Shown: positions 33,420-41,615 of the stretch, one piece after another
How the letters are laid out: the number at the start of each line of letters is the position of its first letter
Numbering within the stretch: position 1 is the stretch's first letter
Assembly: GCA_024236415.1 (NCBI GenBank)
Contig: JACKKN010000003.1
Coordinates: 124,001 to 188,000 of the forward strand
Origin: Hyphomicrobiales bacterium
GTDB taxonomy: Bacteria; Pseudomonadota; Alphaproteobacteria; Rhodospirillales; JACKKN01
DNA length: 64,000 nt
Reading direction: 5' to 3'
Translations under genes and position numbers: made by a program
Notes under the pieces: generated by a model
What the model was told of the DNA's origin: nothing
Seen by the model: only the letters and a program-made list of their open reading frames with translations
Database searches by the model: none

Positions 33420-34367
33420 TCAGGTGGGGCTGGGGCGGCCGCGGCGGAGGCGGGGGGCGGAGTCGCGCAGCTCGACCAGGGCCCGGGCGGCCACGGCGGC
33501 CAGCACCAGCACGCCGCCGGCCAGGGTGCCGCGGCCCGGGGTTTCGCCCACGAACAGCCACACCCAGACCGGGCCCAGGGCGAATTCCAGCATCATGAAC
33601 AGGGTCAGCTCGGCGGCCACCAGGTGGCGCGAGGCGATGACGAAGAACCAGTTGGCCACCCCCGACAGCAGCCCGCCCCACAGGAAGCACAGCCCCAGGT
33701 CCCGCCACGGCACCGCCAGGTCGCCCAGGCGCACGGCGCCGGCGACCAGGACGATGAACAGCCCCGACGCCAGCAGGGCCGGCAGCATGTCGACGCCGCG
33801 GTGCCGGCGCACGATGACGGCGAAGCTGGAGAAGCACAGCGCCGTGGCCAGGGCCAGCAGGTTGCCCAGGACCGAGCCGCCGCCCAGGCCCTCGCCGACC
33901 ATGACGAAGATCCCGGCGGCGGCCACGGCCATGGTCACCAGGGTGGCCGGGCGCGGCCGCTCGCCCAGCAGCAGCCAGGCCAGGGCGGCGGTGATGAACG
34001 GGATGGCGCCCAGGGTGAAGAGGGCGTTGGCCACGGTGGTGTGGGCCAGGGCCTGGACGAAGGAGATGCCGGCCAGACCCAGCAGCACGCCGCCCACCAG
34101 GCCGGGCCGGCCGACCCCGCGTACCCGGTCCCAGGCGGCGCGGCGGTAGCGCAGCGCGAGGATCAGCGCCACCGCCAGGAACAGGGCCAGGCCGCGGTAG
34201 AAGGTCACCTGCCAGGGGTCGGCCTGGGCGATGCTGCGCATGATCAGGCCGCCGAAGCTGATGGAGGAGGAGGCCACCACCATCAGCGCCATGGCCCGGC
34301 CGCGCCGCGCCGGCGGTTCCCCGGCCGGGGCGCCGACGGGTGCGGCCAGGGCGTCGGTGTCGCGCAT
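33420..34367 (-). CDS. EamA/RhaT family (DMT) transporter
   Basis: The 315-residue protein has about ten hydrophobic segments in two EamA repeats. The first starts at ALMVVASSSISFGGLIMRSI and the second at LGNLLALATALCFSSFAVIV. The C-terminus is basic. Such proteins are drug/metabolite exporters of the inner membrane; substrate cannot be inferred. The ATG at 34367 is the only convincing start. It is convergent with mutL, and the DUF1194 gene lies upstream on the same strand with a 60-base gap in between. Confidence 0.85.
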   Translation of the reverse strand: MRDTDALAAPVGAPAGEPPARRGRAMALMVVASSSISFGGLIMRSIAQADPWQVTFYRGLALFLAVALILALRYRRAAWDRVRGVGRPGLVGGVLLGLAGISFVQALAHTTVANALFTLGAIPFITAALAWLLLGERPRPATLVTMAVAAAGIFVMVGEGLGGGSVLGNLLALATALCFSSFAVIVRRHRGVDMLPALLASGLFIVLVAGAVRLGDLAVPWRDLGLCFLWGGLLSGVANWFFVIASRHLVAAELTLFMMLEFALGPVWVWLFVGETPGRGTLAGGVLVLAAVAARALVELRDSAPRLRRGRPSPT

Positions 34368-34427
34368 GGGATCGGGGTCCGGCCTGGGGAAAGGGACTCC
34401 CTCCCTAGCACCTTCCCGGCGGGCTGC

Positions 34428-35159
34428 CTAGCGGTGCCGGTCGGCCAGCTGCTCGGCCCCGGGCAGGCCGGGGCCGGCGATCTCCAGGATCAGCTTGCGG
34501 CGCACGGCGGCGGCGAAGCGGTCGCGGCCGTCGGCGGTGACCACGAAGGCGCCGCGGCCGCCGATGATCTCGGCGGCGAAGGCCGCCTCCAGGTCGTAGC
34601 CCACGGGCCGCCCGCCGCAGTCGGCCTGGCGGCACAGGATCGCGAGGCCGTTGATGGTGGTGCCGGCGCCCACGGCGGCCTGCCGCGCCGGCTCGATGTA
34701 ATCCATGCTGAAGGCGCTGTCGCCCGACAGGTCGATGACCCGCCGCGCGCCGTCATAGGCGTTGGTGTCGATCAGGCCCTGGGCCACGGTCAGGGCGGCG
34801 CCGATGGCGTTGGGGCCGTTGGCCCGGCGCGGCGCCGCCATCAGCGCGTTGGCGAAGGCGGCGGCGCTGTCGGGGCCGTCGATGACGGTCCAGGGCACCA
34901 CCACGTCCTGGCTGGTGTCGTCGCCCCATTCCACGTAAGTCACGGCGATGCGCTTGAACCGGCCGTGGGCGATGGCGAACAGGATGTCCTCGTGGGTGAT
35001 GGCGGTGGCGTAGCCCTGGCGCTGGAACCGGGACTCGGCGGCGTCGATGGAGCGCGAGGCGTCGGCCAGCAGGACCAGCTCCAGGTCCACCTTCTCGGCC
35101 GCCCAGGCGGCGGGCGCCAGCAGGACCAGGACCAGGGACGTCAGGATGCGGCGGATCAT
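34428..35159 (-). CDS. DUF1194 secreted von Willebrand A-like protein
   Basis: The 243-residue protein has a signal peptide (MIRRILTSLVLVLLAPAAWA) and matches DUF1194, an alphaproteobacterial family with a von Willebrand A-like fold. The metal-site motif is LELVLLADASRSID (D-x-S-x-S type) near residue 27, and the domain continues through RRVIDLSGDSAFSMD near 138. It should lie in the periplasm and bind a divalent cation or protein partner; no function is established. The ATG at 35159 gives a normal signal peptide. It is divergent from the YdjM-like gene and precedes the EamA gene on the same strand. Confidence 0.85.
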   Translation of the reverse strand: MIRRILTSLVLVLLAPAAWAAEKVDLELVLLADASRSIDAAESRFQRQGYATAITHEDILFAIAHGRFKRIAVTYVEWGDDTSQDVVVPWTVIDGPDSAAAFANALMAAPRRANGPNAIGAALTVAQGLIDTNAYDGARRVIDLSGDSAFSMDYIEPARQAAVGAGTTINGLAILCRQADCGGRPVGYDLEAAFAAEIIGGRGAFVVTADGRDRFAAAVRRKLILEIAGPGLPGAEQLADRHR

Positions 35160-35306
35160 GTCTTCGATTCTCCCCAAGTGGCCCCCCGGCCAACCCCCGT
35201 TTCCCCCCTCACGATAGCGCGCGGCCGTGAATTTGGCCATGGCGGCTGGCATCGCCGCGGCCACGCCCTATATTCACAATGACGACGGCAACCACGGCAT
35301 GACGGC

Positions 35307-36311
35307 ATGGATTCGGCGACACAGTTCCTGCTCGGCGCCAGCATCTCGGGCGCCACCCTGGGCCAGCGGCTGGGCGCGCGGGCGCTGCTGATCGGCGGCG
35401 TGGTGGCTACCCTGCCCGACCTGGACTCGTTCCTGCCCTCGGCCAACGTCATCGACCACATGACCTACCACCGCGGCTGGAGCCATTCGGTGCTGGTGCA
35501 CACGGCGGTGGCGCCGGTGCTGGCGGCGGCGGTGGCGGCGGTGGTGCGCGACGCCCGCGAACACTGGAAGCTGCTGTGGCTGACCGTGTGGCTGTGCCTG
35601 GTCACCCACGCCATGCTCGATTCCCTCACCACCTACGGCACCCAGATCCTGTGGCCCCTGGAGGCGGGGCCGCCGGTGGCCCTGCCGTCGGTGTTCATCA
35701 TCGACCCGGTCTACACCTCCATGCTGCTGGCCGGGGTGCTGATCGCCGCCTTCATGCGCGAGCGGCGCCCGGCGGGCCTGCGCGCCAACCGGGTGCTGCT
35801 GCTGCTCAGCACGCTGTACCTGGGCATCGGCATGGGCGCCCACCTGGTGGTGCAGGCGCGGGCCGCGGCCGACCCGGCCTTCGCCGGCAAGACCCTGCAC
35901 GTGCAGCCGACCCCCTTCAACATCCTGTTCTGGCAGGTCCTGGGGGTGGACGAGAAAGCCTACGTCACCGGCCTGACGCCACTGGCCGGCTGTCCCATCA
36001 CCCAGGTCGAGGTCCACCCGCGCCTGGCCCAGGCGCCGCGCCTGGGGCCCAGCCCCTCGGTGCGCCGCCTGGAATGGTTCACCGACGGCTTCTATACCTA
36101 CCAGGACAAGGGCGACGCCCTGGCCATCACCGACCTGCGCATGGGCTATCCGCCCGGCTTCGTGTTCTCCTTCGACATCGGCCGGCGCGACGGTGACGGG
36201 TTCGAGGCCACGGAGCCGTCCCGCGCCCCGCTGATCCGCCCGCGCCGCGAGCTGGTGGGGGAATTGCTGGACAAGGCGGCGCGCAGCCTGCACGACTGTC
36301 TCTTCGACTGA
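35307..36311 (+). CDS. YdjM-like (DUF457) membrane-bound metal-dependent hydrolase
   Basis: The 334-residue protein matches the YdjM/DUF457 inner-membrane family, annotated as predicted metal-dependent hydrolases. Conserved elements are the N-terminal DSATQFLLGASISGATLG, LPDLDSFLP near residue 40, and the His-rich HRGWSHSVLVHT near residue 53. About four membrane helices occupy residues 65-180. A soluble C-terminal domain of about 130 residues follows. Substrate is unknown. An upstream methionine in another frame is not used; ATG 35307 directly begins the family motif. The downstream YdhR-like gene starts 24 bases later. Confidence 0.82.
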   Translation: MDSATQFLLGASISGATLGQRLGARALLIGGVVATLPDLDSFLPSANVIDHMTYHRGWSHSVLVHTAVAPVLAAAVAAVVRDAREHWKLLWLTVWLCLVTHAMLDSLTTYGTQILWPLEAGPPVALPSVFIIDPVYTSMLLAGVLIAAFMRERRPAGLRANRVLLLLSTLYLGIGMGAHLVVQARAAADPAFAGKTLHVQPTPFNILFWQVLGVDEKAYVTGLTPLAGCPITQVEVHPRLAQAPRLGPSPSVRRLEWFTDGFYTYQDKGDALAITDLRMGYPPGFVFSFDIGRRDGDGFEATEPSRAPLIRPRRELVGELLDKAARSLHDCLFD

Positions 36312-36334
36312 CCAACAAACGGGAGGACCCCCCC

Positions 36335-36652
36335 ATGATTCTTGCCCTGGTGCAATTCCCCCTGGCCGCGGGCACGACCCTGGCCGACGCCACCGCCATC
36401 TTCAAGTCGACGGCGCCGCGCTACCGCGACATGGCCGGGCTGGTGCGCAAGAACTACCTGTTCGACGCCGAGGCCGGCACCGGCGGTGGCGCCTACCAGT
36501 TCACCGACCGGGCCGCCGCCGAGGCCCTGTTCAACGACGAATGGCGGGCCCTGATCCGGGAGAAGTACGGCGCCGAGCCCCAGGTGCGCTACTTCGAGTC
36601 GCCGGTGATCGTGGACAACGAGCGCGGCGCCATCGTCGACGCCGCCGACTGA
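36335..36652 (+). CDS. YdhR-like monooxygenase-fold protein
   Basis: The 105-residue protein resembles the YdhR family of dimeric alpha/beta-barrel (ABM-like) putative monooxygenases. Key regions are APRYRDMAGLVRKNYLFDAE near residue 27 and GGGAYQFTDRAAAEALF near 50. It needs no signal peptide and should be cytoplasmic. It starts after a strong GGGAGGA. Its last 64 bases overlap the convergent YheT-like hydrolase gene. Enzyme activity has not been shown for this family, so the label is structural only. Confidence 0.72.
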   Translation: MILALVQFPLAAGTTLADATAIFKSTAPRYRDMAGLVRKNYLFDAEAGTGGGAYQFTDRAAAEALFNDEWRALIREKYGAEPQVRYFESPVIVDNERGAIVDAAD

Positions 36653-37656
36653 TCGGCGGACCCCGCCGGCCGAACCACGCCGTCGAAAAAGGCGCCGATG
36701 CAGCGGTCGTGCCAGGGCACCCGCTGGCCGCGGGCGTGGAACCCGCCGTGGCCCCCGGTGGCCGGCAGCAGCACGGTCAGGGGCCCGTCCGGGTCCCAGG
36801 GGTGGTCCAGGTAGGCCGCCGCCGGGATCCAGGGGTCGTCCAGGGCGTGGACGATCAGGGTCGGCGCCGTGATGCGGGCCAGGAACTGCTTCGCCGCGCT
36901 GCGCGCGTAGTAGTCGTCGGCGCCGGCAAATCCGTTGTCGGCGGCGACGATGGCGCCGTCGAACTGGTAGATGCTGCGCAGGCCGGCCACCAGCCGCCGC
37001 CGCCCCGGGTCCGCCCCCTCGGCCGCCGCCGCCTTCATGCGGGTCAGCAGGTAGCGTTCGTACAGGCGGTTGCGCGGCCGGGCGATGGTCAGTTGCGCCG
37101 CCTTCAGGTCGATGGGCGCCGACACGGCGGCGGCGGCGCGCACGGCCGGCCCCGGGTGCCCCTCGGCCAGGAACTTCAGCACCATGTTGGCGCCCAGGCT
37201 GTAGGCCACCAGGACCACGCCGCGGCCGGCCAGGCCGGCCGGCAGGGCACGCAGGGCGGCGGCCAGGTCGTCGCTGCGCCCGGCGTGGTAGGCGCCGCGG
37301 CTGTGCCCGGCGGAAAGCCCGGCGCCGCGCAGGTTCAGGCGCAGCACCGGATATCCCCGGTCCAGCAGGTGGGCCGCCGACAGGCACACGTTGGCGCTGC
37401 CCTCGTCGCCGGTCAGGCCGTGCACCAGCACCGCCAGGGGGCGGTCCCCGCCGTCCGCCGGCCGGTTCAGGGCCGCCGCCAGCCGGCTGCCGGTGCCGTC
37501 GTGCAGGTCCAGCCACAGGCGCTCGGCCCCGGCCAGGGCCGGCAGGCGTGGCGGGCGCAGGGTGTTGCGCAGGGTCTGCAGGTCGCCGCCCCACCACGGC
37601 GCCCGCGGCGGCAGGGGCGGCGGATCGAACGCGGGCGGGCGGCCGAGGATCTTCAC
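36589..37656 (-). CDS. YheT-like alpha/beta hydrolase
   Basis: This 355-residue protein is of the YheT/ABHD1-3 group of alpha/beta hydrolases. The opening RPPAFDPPPLPPRAPWWGGD followed by LQTLRNTL is diagnostic. The oxyanion region is LAVLVHGLTGDEGSANV, and the nucleophile Ser sits in LVAYSLGANMVLK near residue 147. Asp (ALDDPWIPA) and His (GGHGGFHARG) of the triad follow. It likely hydrolyses an ester; substrate unknown. GTG 37656 starts five bases after the M16 stop, so it is the last gene of that operon. The C-terminal 30 residues are encoded antisense to the YdhR-like gene and may be a non-conserved extension. Confidence 0.83.
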   Translation of the reverse strand: MKILGRPPAFDPPPLPPRAPWWGGDLQTLRNTLRPPRLPALAGAERLWLDLHDGTGSRLAAALNRPADGGDRPLAVLVHGLTGDEGSANVCLSAAHLLDRGYPVLRLNLRGAGLSAGHSRGAYHAGRSDDLAAALRALPAGLAGRGVVLVAYSLGANMVLKFLAEGHPGPAVRAAAAVSAPIDLKAAQLTIARPRNRLYERYLLTRMKAAAAEGADPGRRRLVAGLRSIYQFDGAIVAADNGFAGADDYYARSAAKQFLARITAPTLIVHALDDPWIPAAAYLDHPWDPDGPLTVLLPATGGHGGFHARGQRVPWHDRCIGAFFDGVVRPAGSADQSAASTMAPRSLSTITGDSK

Positions 37657-37661
37657 GGCCG

Positions 37662-38993
37662 CTATTTGGCCAGGGCCAGGCCCTCGGGCTCGCCGACCAC
37701 GACGATGACCAGCTTGTCCGGGTCCAGCAGGCGGTGGATGACGCGGTCGATGTCGGCCATGGTCACGGCCTCGATCAGGCCGTTGCGGCGGTCCAGGTAG
37801 TCGATGCCCAGCTTGTCCATCTGGATCGCCACCAGCATGGAGGCGATGCGCCCCGAGGACGAGAAGCGCAGGGGGAACGAGCCGGTCAGGTAGGTCTTGG
37901 CGTCCTTCAGCTCGTCCCCGGTCACGCCGTCCTTGACGATGCGCCGCCATTCGGCGCGGATCTGGCCGAGCGTGTCCTTGACCCGGGCGTTGGCGGTGCC
38001 GGCGTCGCCGACGATCAGCCCGGCGTGGTCCAGCGGATACAGCGACGTGCCCACGGAATAGGCCAGGCCCCGCTTCTCGCGCACCTCGTTGAACAGGCGC
38101 GAGGTGAAGCCGCCGCCGCCCAGGATGTGGTTCATGACATAGGCGGCGTAGAAGTCCGGGTCGTCGCGCTTCAGGCCCGGCTGGGCGAAGGAGATGGCGC
38201 TTTGCGGCACCGGCTTGCGGATGACGGTGGTGTCGGCCCGGGCCGGGGCCACCTCGGGCAGGTCCCATGGCGCGGCGCGGGGCGGCAGGGCGCCGAAGGT
38301 GCGGTCCAGCAGGGGCGCCAGCTCGGCCGCCGTGATGTCGCCGACCACGCCGACCAGCAGGTTCTGCCGCGCCAGCCGCCGCTTGACGAAGCCGCGCAAG
38401 TCGTCGGCGGTGATGGCGGCCACGGACTCGGGCGTGCCCTTGGCCGGGCGGCCGTAGGGATGGCCGGGGAACAGGGTCGCCATCAGGGCCTTGTCGGCGA
38501 TGCTGTCCGGGTCCTCGGCCTCGCGGCGCAGTCCGGCCAGGGTCTGGCTGCGGATGCGGGCCACCGGGGCCGGGTCGAAGCGCGGCTCGGTCAGGGCCAG
38601 GCGCAGCATGTCGAAGGCCGTGTCGCGGTTGCCGGTCAGGGTGGTCAGGCTGCCGCTGAAGCTCTCCCGCCCGGCCGAGAAGCTGAGCGAGATCGACAGG
38701 TCGTCCAGGCGGCCCTGGAAGGCCTGGCTGTCCAGGCCGCCGGCGCCCTCGTCCAGGGTCGCCGACACCATGCGCGCCAGCCCCTCGCGGCCCTCGGGGT
38801 CGAGCGTGGCGCCGCCGCGGAAGGCCAGGTCCAGCGCGATGATGGGGTTGGTGTGGTCCTCCACCAGCCAGGCCACCACCCCGCCGGGGCTGACCACGCG
38901 CTGGATCGAGACGGCGCCGGCCGGCACCGCCGCCAGCACCAGGACACAGAGGACGATGGCGGCCGCCAGGCGGCGGGCAAGGGTCGTGGCCAT
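37662..38993 (-). CDS. M16 family peptidase-like subunit lacking the zinc motif
   Basis: The 443-residue protein has a signal peptide (ARRLAAAIVLCVLVLAAVPAGA) and two pitrilysin-type domains. The inverted zinc motif HxxEH expected near residue 60 is absent (DLAFRGGATLDPEGREG). The partner-type R-Y motif is present in VREKRGLAYSVGTSL near residue 312. This is the pattern of the non-zinc subunit in heterodimeric M16B peptidases. The active subunit is encoded immediately upstream, with a 4-base gap. The dimer should degrade peptides in the periplasm. Confidence 0.87.
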   Translation of the reverse strand: MATTLARRLAAAIVLCVLVLAAVPAGAVSIQRVVSPGGVVAWLVEDHTNPIIALDLAFRGGATLDPEGREGLARMVSATLDEGAGGLDSQAFQGRLDDLSISLSFSAGRESFSGSLTTLTGNRDTAFDMLRLALTEPRFDPAPVARIRSQTLAGLRREAEDPDSIADKALMATLFPGHPYGRPAKGTPESVAAITADDLRGFVKRRLARQNLLVGVVGDITAAELAPLLDRTFGALPPRAAPWDLPEVAPARADTTVIRKPVPQSAISFAQPGLKRDDPDFYAAYVMNHILGGGGFTSRLFNEVREKRGLAYSVGTSLYPLDHAGLIVGDAGTANARVKDTLGQIRAEWRRIVKDGVTGDELKDAKTYLTGSFPLRFSSSGRIASMLVAIQMDKLGIDYLDRRNGLIEAVTMADIDRVIHRLLDPDKLVIVVVGEPEGLALAK

Positions 38994-38997
38994 GGCC

Positions 38998-40368
38998 TCA
39001 GCTCGCCTCGCCGGGCAGCAGCACGGCGGTGACGTGGGCCGGGCCCAGCACGGCCCGCGCCGCGGCCATGACCTGTTCCGGGGTCACCGCGCCGATACGC
39101 TCGGGCCAGGCCTCGACGTCGGCCACGGTGCGGCCCACGGCCAGGGCGGCGCCCAGGACCTGGGCCCCGGTGCGCAGGCTGTCGCGGGCGAACACGGCGT
39201 CGGCCACCATGCGCTTCTTGGCCCGCTCCACCTCGGCGGCGGTGACGCCGCCCTGCAGCAGCCGGGCCACCTCGGCCTCGACGGCCTTTTCCAGGGTCTC
39301 CATGGACACGCCATGGGCCGGGTTGGCGTGGAACACCCACTTGGCCGGGCCCAGGGAGCCGGGGTTGTAGTAGGCGCCGGCGTTGTCGGCCAGCTTGCCG
39401 TCCACCACCAGGGCCTTGTACAGGCGGCTGGTGGCGCCGCCGCTCATGATCTCGTCCAGGACCTCCAGGGCGTAGGGGTCGGCGGCCTCGTCGCGGCCGT
39501 TGACGGCGTACAGGTAGCTGGGCGCCAGGTAGCTGCGGCTCCACGACGGCTGGCCGACCCGGGGATCGCGCAGGACGACGCGGCGGGCGGCCATCTGCGG
39601 CGGTTCGGTGGGGCGGCGGCGCGTGATGTCCGGCCCGCGCGGGATCTGGCCGTAGGTCTTCTCGGCCAGGGGGCGCAGCTCGGCCGCCGTGATGTCCCCG
39701 GCCACCACCAGGACCGCGTTGTTGGGCGCGTACCAGCGGTGGTAGAAGTCCTTCAGGTCGGGGATGGTCAGGCCCTTGATCTCGTGCGCCCAGCCGATGA
39801 TGGGGATGCGGTAGGGGTAGTTCAGGAACAGGGCCGCGTTGACGTGCTCGGCCAGGATGGCGCCGGGCCGGTTGTCCGTGCGCATGCGCCGCTCCTCCAG
39901 GATCACCAGGCGCTCGGGCTCCACCTGCTCGGGGGTCAGGGCCAGGTGGGTCATGCGGTCCGCCTCCAGCTCCATCATCAGCGGCAGGCGGTCCTTGGCC
40001 ACGGTCTGGTGGTAGGCGGTGTAGTCGGCGGAGGTGAAGGCGTTCTCGGTGCCGCCGTTGCGGGCCACCATCTGCGAGAACTCGCCGTTGGGGTGGCTGG
40101 GCGTGCCCTTGAACATCAGGTGCTCGAAGAAGTGGGCGATGCCCGACTTGCCCGGCTGCTCGTCGCCGGCGCCGACCTTGTACCACACCATGTGGGTGAC
40201 CACCGGCACGCGGTGGTTGGGCACCACCACCACCTGCATGCCGTTCTGCAGGGTGAAGGTCTCGGGGTTGAAGATGCCGGCCCCGGCGGGCGCCGCGGCC
40301 AGGGCGGCGACGGCGAACAGGACGGCGGCGAAGAGCGGGATGAACGGCTGTCTAGGGCGTGTGGGCAT
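38998..40368 (-). CDS. M16 family zinc peptidase, catalytic subunit
   Basis: The 456-residue protein has a signal peptide (residues 1-30) and the inverted zinc motif H79-F-F-E-H83 in IAHFFEHLMFKGT, with the distal Glu in TENAFTSADYTAYH further on. It is the catalytic partner of the inactive homologue encoded next. The start ATG 40368 has GAGG close upstream; 126 bases of upstream open frame are Arg/Cys-rich and not conserved. The order lspA, DUF3035 lipoprotein, M16, M16 is typical of alphaproteobacteria. This suggests a periplasmic proteolysis role linked to the envelope, with signal- or transit-like peptides as possible substrates. Confidence 0.89.
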   Translation of the reverse strand: MPTRPRQPFIPLFAAVLFAVAALAAAPAGAGIFNPETFTLQNGMQVVVVPNHRVPVVTHMVWYKVGAGDEQPGKSGIAHFFEHLMFKGTPSHPNGEFSQMVARNGGTENAFTSADYTAYHQTVAKDRLPLMMELEADRMTHLALTPEQVEPERLVILEERRMRTDNRPGAILAEHVNAALFLNYPYRIPIIGWAHEIKGLTIPDLKDFYHRWYAPNNAVLVVAGDITAAELRPLAEKTYGQIPRGPDITRRRPTEPPQMAARRVVLRDPRVGQPSWSRSYLAPSYLYAVNGRDEAADPYALEVLDEIMSGGATSRLYKALVVDGKLADNAGAYYNPGSLGPAKWVFHANPAHGVSMETLEKAVEAEVARLLQGGVTAAEVERAKKRMVADAVFARDSLRTGAQVLGAALAVGRTVADVEAWPERIGAVTPEQVMAAARAVLGPAHVTAVLLPGEAS

Positions 40369-40497
40369 GGTCCTCGTCACTTCCGTGCGGTGTGTCCGTT
40401 TCCCCCTCCGGCAGGCGTCTCCCCTCGGCAACATATGGGCACGCGCCGGGCGCGCGCAACCACGACGCACGGCCGGCGGCGCGGATTCCGGCATGGC

Positions 40498-41064
40498 TCA
40501 GTTGAACAGGCCTTCCAGCAGGGCCTTCTTCTTGCGCTCGATGGTCGGCGTCTTGCCGTCGGTGATGGGACGGCCCAGGGCCTGGTTCTCGCGCAGGCGC
40601 TGCGATTCCTTGGACGCGTCCACGGTGCGGCCGAATTCCTCGGGCTTGTCCCAGAACATCAGCCGTTCGGTGAAGGTTATGTCCTCCTCGGCCAGGATCG
40701 AGGTCTCGCGGTTGACGACGCTGCGGATCTGCGGGTCCGTGTCCAGGGCGCCGGTGCGGGCCAGCAGGTCCTGCAGGCCGGCGCTGGTGCCGGCCGGCGC
40801 CGGGTTGACGACGCCGGTGGTGCGGCCGCCGAACACGGTGCGCCGGGCCGAGTCGCGGGCGGCCTCGTCCTGGGGCCGCTTGGCGCCCGGGGCCGGGGGC
40901 CGCAGGGCGTAGTCGGGCGGCAGGCTGAGCGGCGCGTGGGCATAGACGGCGAACTCGTCCGGCGCCTTCTTGCCGGAAAGGCCGAGGGCTTCCTTGGTGT
41001 CCTCGCATCCGCCGGCGAGCAGGGCCGCGGCGAGGGCCATCGTCACTAGGGCCATCTTCCTCAT
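40498..41064 (-). CDS. DUF3035 lipoprotein
   Basis: The 188-residue protein starts with a lipoprotein signal peptide whose modified cysteine is Cys20 (ALLAGGCED). The rest matches DUF3035, a family restricted to alphaproteobacteria and encoded beside lspA. Recognisable blocks are APDEFAVYAHAPLSLPPDYA and AEEDITFTERLMFWDK. The mature protein is hydrophilic and probably partly disordered, attached to the inner or outer membrane facing the periplasm. It lies between lspA, which would process it, and the M16 peptidase pair. Its molecular role is unknown. Confidence 0.85.
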   Translation of the reverse strand: MRKMALVTMALAAALLAGGCEDTKEALGLSGKKAPDEFAVYAHAPLSLPPDYALRPPAPGAKRPQDEAARDSARRTVFGGRTTGVVNPAPAGTSAGLQDLLARTGALDTDPQIRSVVNRETSILAEEDITFTERLMFWDKPEEFGRTVDASKESQRLRENQALGRPITDGKTPTIERKKKALLEGLFN

Positions 41065-41107
41065 GGCAGGTCTTCCACTGTCCGTCGAAGGTGATGCTTG
41101 TTGCGGC

Positions 41108-41608
41108 CTAGGTGGCCGTATCGCCCTTTTTAGGGCTTTCGGGCCCGCCAAACAAGGAGTCTAGGACCAGCAATACGGCGCCCAGGGTGATGGCGCTGTC
41201 GGCCAGGTTGAAGGCCGGCCAGTGCAGGCCGGCGGCGTGGAAGTCCAGGAAGTCGGCGACGGCGCCGAACCGCAGGCGGTCGATCACGTTGCCCACGGCG
41301 CCGCCCACCACCAGGCCGATGCCGGCCAGGATGGCGGGGCCCTGGGCGCGCGCCAGCCAGGCCAGCAGGGCGATGACGATGGCCACCGCCAGGGCGGTCA
41401 GGACCCAGGCGTTGTAGGGCGAGTCGCCGTCGAACAGGCCGAAGCTGACGCCCCGGTTCCAGGCCATGACCAGGTTGAAGAACGGCGTCACCTCGATGGT
41501 CCGCGGCGGGTCCATGACCCGGGTCAGTATCCACCACTTGGTGGCCTGGTCCAGCGCCGCCACCACGGCGGCGATGGCCAGCCCGGCAACCAGCCGCGAC
41601 CGGGCCAC
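41108..41608 (-). CDS. lspA: Lipoprotein signal peptidase II
   Basis: LspA cleaves signal peptides from prolipoproteins in the inner membrane. The 166-residue protein has four membrane helices. The catalytic aspartates lie in GNVIDRLRFGAVADFLD (near residue 112) and NLADSAITLG (near 136), and the N-terminal DQATKWW and WNRGVSFGLF motifs are present. The start is GTG 41608, seven bases after the ileS stop, so it is co-transcribed with ileS, a classic arrangement. The downstream DUF3035 gene encodes a likely substrate. Confidence 0.94.
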   Translation of the reverse strand: MARSRLVAGLAIAAVVAALDQATKWWILTRVMDPPRTIEVTPFFNLVMAWNRGVSFGLFDGDSPYNAWVLTALAVAIVIALLAWLARAQGPAILAGIGLVVGGAVGNVIDRLRFGAVADFLDFHAAGLHWPAFNLADSAITLGAVLLVLDSLFGGPESPKKGDTAT

Positions 41609-41615
41609 GGGCCGC

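Noticed and set aside
33329..33598. Short plus-strand frame across the palindrome doublet
   Set aside because: It consists of the repeat plus antisense of the EamA gene, with no ribosome site or family.
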